Part shown: piece by piece, positions 22,934 through 23,039 of the stretch
How positions within the stretch are numbered: the first letter of the stretch is position 1
How the letters are laid out: every line of letters starts with the position of its first letter
NCBI GenBank assembly: GCA_910588125.1
Contig: CAJUPI010000052.1
Location: 1-23,039 of the forward strand
Origin: an uncultured Lachnospiraceae bacterium
GTDB taxonomy: Bacteria; Bacillota; Clostridia; Lachnospirales; Lachnospiraceae
Direction of reading: 5' to 3'
Length of the DNA: 23,039 nt
The notes under the pieces: generated by a model
Told to the model about the DNA's origin: nothing
The model's database searches: none
Seen by the model: the letters and a program-made list of their open reading frames with translations, nothing else
Translations under genes and position numbers: made by a program

Positions 22934-23039
22934 CAATGTCATTAAGTTTATCTTTGGGAATACTTAGCCAAGGAGCGGGAAGCGGCGGGAAATGGTCTGA
23001 TGATTTTGACTTTGCAGGAATTCTTAATCCCGAAACCGG
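22934..23039. repeat. Left half of a fold-back repeat, cut by the window end (copy E)
   Basis: This aligns closely to the left half of copy C: CAATGYCATTAAGTTT, GAATACTYAGCCA, AAGGAGCGGGAAGCGGCGG, TGATTTTGACTTTGCAGG and ATCCCGAAACYGG occur in the same order. The conserved loop is reached at the last base, so the complementary right arm would lie outside the window. Copy E lacks the seven bases GATTTTA that copy C has in the loop. Confidence 0.8.

Noticed and set aside
22936..23039. Open frame starting ATGTCATTAAGT inside copy E and running off the window.
   Set aside because: The same place in copy C stops after 24 codons, the codons follow the inverted repeat pairing rather than protein conservation, and there is no ribosome site. 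It is likely a false gene caused by the repeat.
1..23039. CRISPR array, tRNA, rRNA, phage or insertion sequence.
   Set aside because: No regularly spaced direct repeats, no cloverleaf or rRNA motifs, and no transposase, integrase or phage gene were found; the repeats present are inverted, not interspaced direct repeats.

Overview
The window looks like a chromosomal segment of a Gram-positive, anaerobic, spore-forming type of Clostridia, most likely a gut Lachnospiraceae. This is inferred from moderate GC, strong SigA-type promoters and AGGAGG ribosome sites, a YitT membrane protein, a CarD-family regulator, a SleB-type cell wall hydrolase, ATP-type PEP carboxykinase, pyrBI, and ABC transporters of the MacB/FtsX class. 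No rRNA, tRNA, phage, insertion sequence, integrase or CRISPR array was seen.

Layout. 1-1019: the end of a fold-back repeat, then a YitT-family membrane protein. 1139-6579: a lipoprotein solute-binding protein followed by a very large hybrid sensor kinase, probably one transcription unit and a sensory pair. 6614-6779: a large fold-back repeat between convergent genes. 6805-8172 (minus): a MATE efflux pump, divergent from the next operon; promoters for both directions can be read. 8483-12100: four genes encoding two complete small+large subunit pairs of the 3-isopropylmalate dehydratase/homoaconitase family, ended by a clear intrinsic terminator. 12557-13444: a membrane-anchored SleB-like cell wall hydrolase behind an AT-rich promoter region. 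13628-15325: pckA with a strong promoter and a predicted stem-loop at the very 5' end of its mRNA. 15444-16754: a HAD phosphatase and a CarD-family regulator. 16755-16990: a second large fold-back repeat, again between convergent genes. 17019-18361 (minus): pyrBI, aspartate carbamoyltransferase. 18543-22553: ABC ATPase, a four-repeat surface/extracytoplasmic protein, and an FtsX/MacB permease in one tight operon. 22554-23039: gene-free and packed with fold-back DNA, including a hairpin nested inside the loop of a 47-bp perfect inverted repeat, and the first half of another copy cut by the window end.

Most genes are ordinary central metabolism, sensing and export. Three things stand out: (1) a family of large fold-back repeats placed just after genes, whose stems differ in sequence between copies but stay self-complementary while loop and flanks are conserved; (2) an ABC export-type operon in which a membrane-anchored protein of four Ig-like repeats takes the place usually held by an HlyD-type adaptor; (3) two tandem, diverged aconitase-family hydro-lyases in small-then-large order with no T-box and no leucine genes beside them, so their substrates are open.
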